Shown here in pieces: positions 13,121-14,985 of a stretch of 14,985 nucleotides of DNA. The position numbers were made by a program, and so were the translations under genes. Within the stretch, counting starts at the first letter, position 1. Each line of letters starts with the position of its first letter. The notes under the pieces were generated by a model. It did not search any database, was not told the DNA's origin, and was given only the letters and a program-made list of their open reading frames with translations. Source of the stretch: DATJXG01 sp035500455 (GTDB taxonomy: Bacteria; Acidobacteriota; Terriglobia; Terriglobales; Acidobacteriaceae); the NCBI GenBank assembly GCA_035500455.1, contig DATJXG010000066.1, positions 1 to 14,985 on the forward strand, written 5' to 3'.

Positions 13121-14985
13121 TTGAACCGCTCCCCTTACGCTGTTGCCGCACTGCTGCTGGCGGCTCTCGCGCTTGCTGCCCAGGAAACCCCTCATCCAGT
13201 CAATCTGCCCAGCAGTAAGCGTCTCACCATCCCTGCTCCCGGGCACCTCGGCTCGCTCAACACCTTTCCCGTAACCATCGCGCTCAGCCCCGACGGCCAA
13301 TACGCCGCGCTGCTCAATGATGGCTATGGCACCCAGCAAGCTCGCGGTCATCAGTCGATCAGCGTTCTGAATCTGCAAACCAACCAGATTGCCGATTTCC
13401 CCGACGCCCGCCTTCCCGAGGACGCTCACCAGAGTTATTTCATCGGCCTGGCTTTCAGTTCCGACGGCTCTCACCTTTACGCTTCCATGGGTTCGCTCAC
13501 CGATCCGGAAGGCAAGAAATCGGGCGATACCGGCAACGGGATCGCCGTGTACAGCTTTCGCGAGGGCAAGGTCGCTCCCCAGCGCTTCATCAAGATTGCG
13601 CCGCAAAAACTGGCTCGTGGCAAGCACGTGGTGCTTGGCCTCAAGGCGACCGCGCCGGGAACCGCCGTTCCGTATCCGGCGGGATTAGCAGTCATTTCCA
13701 GCCAAATCGGATCGGGGCAAGCCGGGTCCGGGCAGGGCGCCGACAAGCTACTGATCGCCGACAATCTTTCCGACAATGTAATCCTGCTCGATTCTGCAAC
13801 CGGCCGCGTTCTTAAATCCTTCGATCTCAGCACCAACGAAAACGTGCCGGGATCGTTCCCTTATACCGTGGTAGCGACGCGCGACGGCCATCGCGCCTGG
13901 TGCAGCCTGTGGAATGCCTCGCGGATTGCTGAGCTTGATCTGCAGCAGGGAACCGTGATCCGCTGGATTCCGCTGCTGCAACCCGACGATGCCAATGCCC
14001 CCGGCTCCCATCCCACCGCGCTGCTGCTCGACCGCAACGAGCAACTTCTCTACGTCGCACTCTCCAACGCCGATCGTGTCGCCGCCGTCTCCACCGACAG
14101 CGGCCAGATCGTGCGCCTGCTCGACACCACGGTGGAAGGCCAGAACTTCGGTGGAAGCTGGCCGGAGGCGCTCGCACTCGCTGCTGACGGCAACCGTCTC
14201 TACGCCGCCGACTCCGCTATCAACGCCGTCGCCGTATTCGACGTCTCCGGCCTAACCCCCGGAAAAGCCACCGGAGAAGCGGTTTCCATGAAGGCCGCCG
14301 GTTTCATTCCTACCGCGTGGTATCCCAGTGCGCTGGCGAACGTCGGCAGCGATCTGCTCATCGCCACCGCCAAGGGCCAGGGCACCGGCCCGAACAATTT
14401 TGCCGGAAATACCGACAGCGAGCGGCGATCGAAGGAAAAGGCTTACATCCCAACGCTTCTCTACGGCTCGCTCGCCCGCCTCAACGCCTCGGAAGCGGAA
14501 AAGAATCTCACGCAGTACACCGCCCAGGTCGAGCAGGATAATCTCTTCCGCAGTGATCCCGGGCAGATTCGTTTTGCGCAAGGATCAAGCCCCATCCGCC
14601 ATGTCATCTACATCCTCAAAGAAAACCGCACTTACGACCAGATTCTCGGCGACCTCAAAACAGGCAACGGCGATCCCTCGCTGACGATGTACGGCCAGGA
14701 CGTGACCCCCAACCTGCACAAGCTGGCGCGCCAGTTTGGCGTGCTGGATAACTTCTACGACAGCGGCGAGGTTTCGGGCGACGGCCACGAGTGGTCCATG
14801 GCAGCCATCACCAGCGACTACAACGAGAAGACCTGGGAGATCGGCTACCGCAGCAAGGAGCGCACCTACGACTACCAGGGGTCGCTGGGTGACGAGCATC
14901 CCCTCGACCTGGGCGAGCCCGACGTGGATGACCCTTCCACCGGCTACATCTGGGACAATGTCGCCAGCCACGAATTGAGTTACAG
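13121..14985 (+). CDS. Exported YncE-like beta-propeller / phosphoesterase (alkaline or acid phosphatase family) fusion, 3' end cut by the window
   Basis: 621 codons from the TTG at 13121 are open to the right edge; the end is missing. A signal peptide (MNRSPYAVAALLLAALALAA, 1-20) predicts export. Residues about 30-430 are propeller strands: VTIALSPDGQYAALLNDG, GLAFSSDGSHLYASMG, LLIADNLSDNVILLDSATG, LLLDRNEQLLYVALSNADRV and ALALAADGNRLYAADSAINA. From about 490 the AcpA/phospholipase-C-type phosphoesterase domain begins: HVIYILKENRTYDQILGD (494-511), DNFYDSGEVSGDGHEWSMAA (543-562). E501-N502 and the D/H residues at 547-556 are probable metal and active-site positions. This architecture is annotated in many genomes as YncE family/alkaline phosphatase family. 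Next to pst-phoU, it may release phosphate from organic esters outside the cytoplasm; the substrate is inferred. Confidence 0.85.
   Translation, partial: MNRSPYAVAALLLAALALAAQETPHPVNLPSSKRLTIPAPGHLGSLNTFPVTIALSPDGQYAALLNDGYGTQQARGHQSISVLNLQTNQIADFPDARLPEDAHQSYFIGLAFSSDGSHLYASMGSLTDPEGKKSGDTGNGIAVYSFREGKVAPQRFIKIAPQKLARGKHVVLGLKATAPGTAVPYPAGLAVISSQIGSGQAGSGQGADKLLIADNLSDNVILLDSATGRVLKSFDLSTNENVPGSFPYTVVATRDGHRAWCSLWNASRIAELDLQQGTVIRWIPLLQPDDANAPGSHPTALLLDRNEQLLYVALSNADRVAAVSTDSGQIVRLLDTTVEGQNFGGSWPEALALAADGNRLYAADSAINAVAVFDVSGLTPGKATGEAVSMKAAGFIPTAWYPSALANVGSDLLIATAKGQGTGPNNFAGNTDSERRSKEKAYIPTLLYGSLARLNASEAEKNLTQYTAQVEQDNLFRSDPGQIRFAQGSSPIRHVIYILKENRTYDQILGDLKTGNGDPSLTMYGQDVTPNLHKLARQFGVLDNFYDSGEVSGDGHEWSMAAITSDYNEKTWEIGYRSKERTYDYQGSLGDEHPLDLGEPDVDDPSTGYIWDNVASHELSY

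Noticed and set aside
13103..13627. 174-codon minus-strand frame downstream of phoU
   Set aside because: Opposite the TTG-started propeller/phosphoesterase gene, which has the ribosome site and domain content.

Overview
The window looks like chromosomal DNA of a GC-rich, Gram-negative-type soil bacterium, most likely an acidobacterium (Terriglobia-like). This rests on the style of the proteins: a YVTN-type lipoprotein with a 'C-G-S-S-S' start, a CHAD protein beginning MPFD, a YncE/phosphoesterase fusion and a bifunctional homocysteine methyltransferase/MTHFR. It also rests on short dispersed tandem repeats (7-mer and 9-mer units) between genes. No database search was run, so the taxonomic call is an inference. 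No tRNA, rRNA, CRISPR array, IS element or prophage gene was seen.

Layout, left half (1-8400). A metallo-beta-lactamase/double-rhodanese protein (53-1459, +) is followed convergently by a secreted GH114 polygalactosaminidase-like enzyme (1517-3037, -). Upstream of that enzyme lies a 543-base gene-poor stretch holding its leader and a 90-base relic of a rhodanese C-terminus, parallel to the end of the intact rhodanese gene. An SDR oxidoreductase (3581-4339, +) then meets, tail to tail, a leftward set: a YVTN-type lipoprotein, a ThiS-like carrier and a MoaD-like carrier. Divergently from the lipoprotein runs a fused homocysteine S-methyltransferase/methylenetetrahydrofolate reductase (6468-8327, +). 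This half has a loose sulfur theme: persulfide chemistry, two ubiquitin-fold sulfur carriers and methionine synthesis.

Layout, right half (8400-14985). This is a phosphate island. A CHAD protein (-), of a family that binds polyphosphate, is divergent from pstC-pstA-pstB-phoU (+), which are tightly packed and translationally coupled. Between them sits an 11-bp-spaced direct repeat that resembles a Pho box. Downstream of phoU, after a spacer with 7-mer repeats and a hairpin, a TTG-started exported protein joins a YncE-like beta-propeller to an acid-phosphatase/phosphoesterase domain; it runs off the right edge. No pstS and no phoB/phoR are in view.

How the genes may work together: PstCAB imports phosphate, PhoU restrains uptake and signalling, the exported phosphoesterase could release phosphate from organic esters, and the CHAD protein may attach to polyphosphate granules, the phosphate store. 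In the left half, the most unusual detail is that the ThiS-like protein carries six residues after its Gly-Gly-Gly, so its reactive glycine end is masked.
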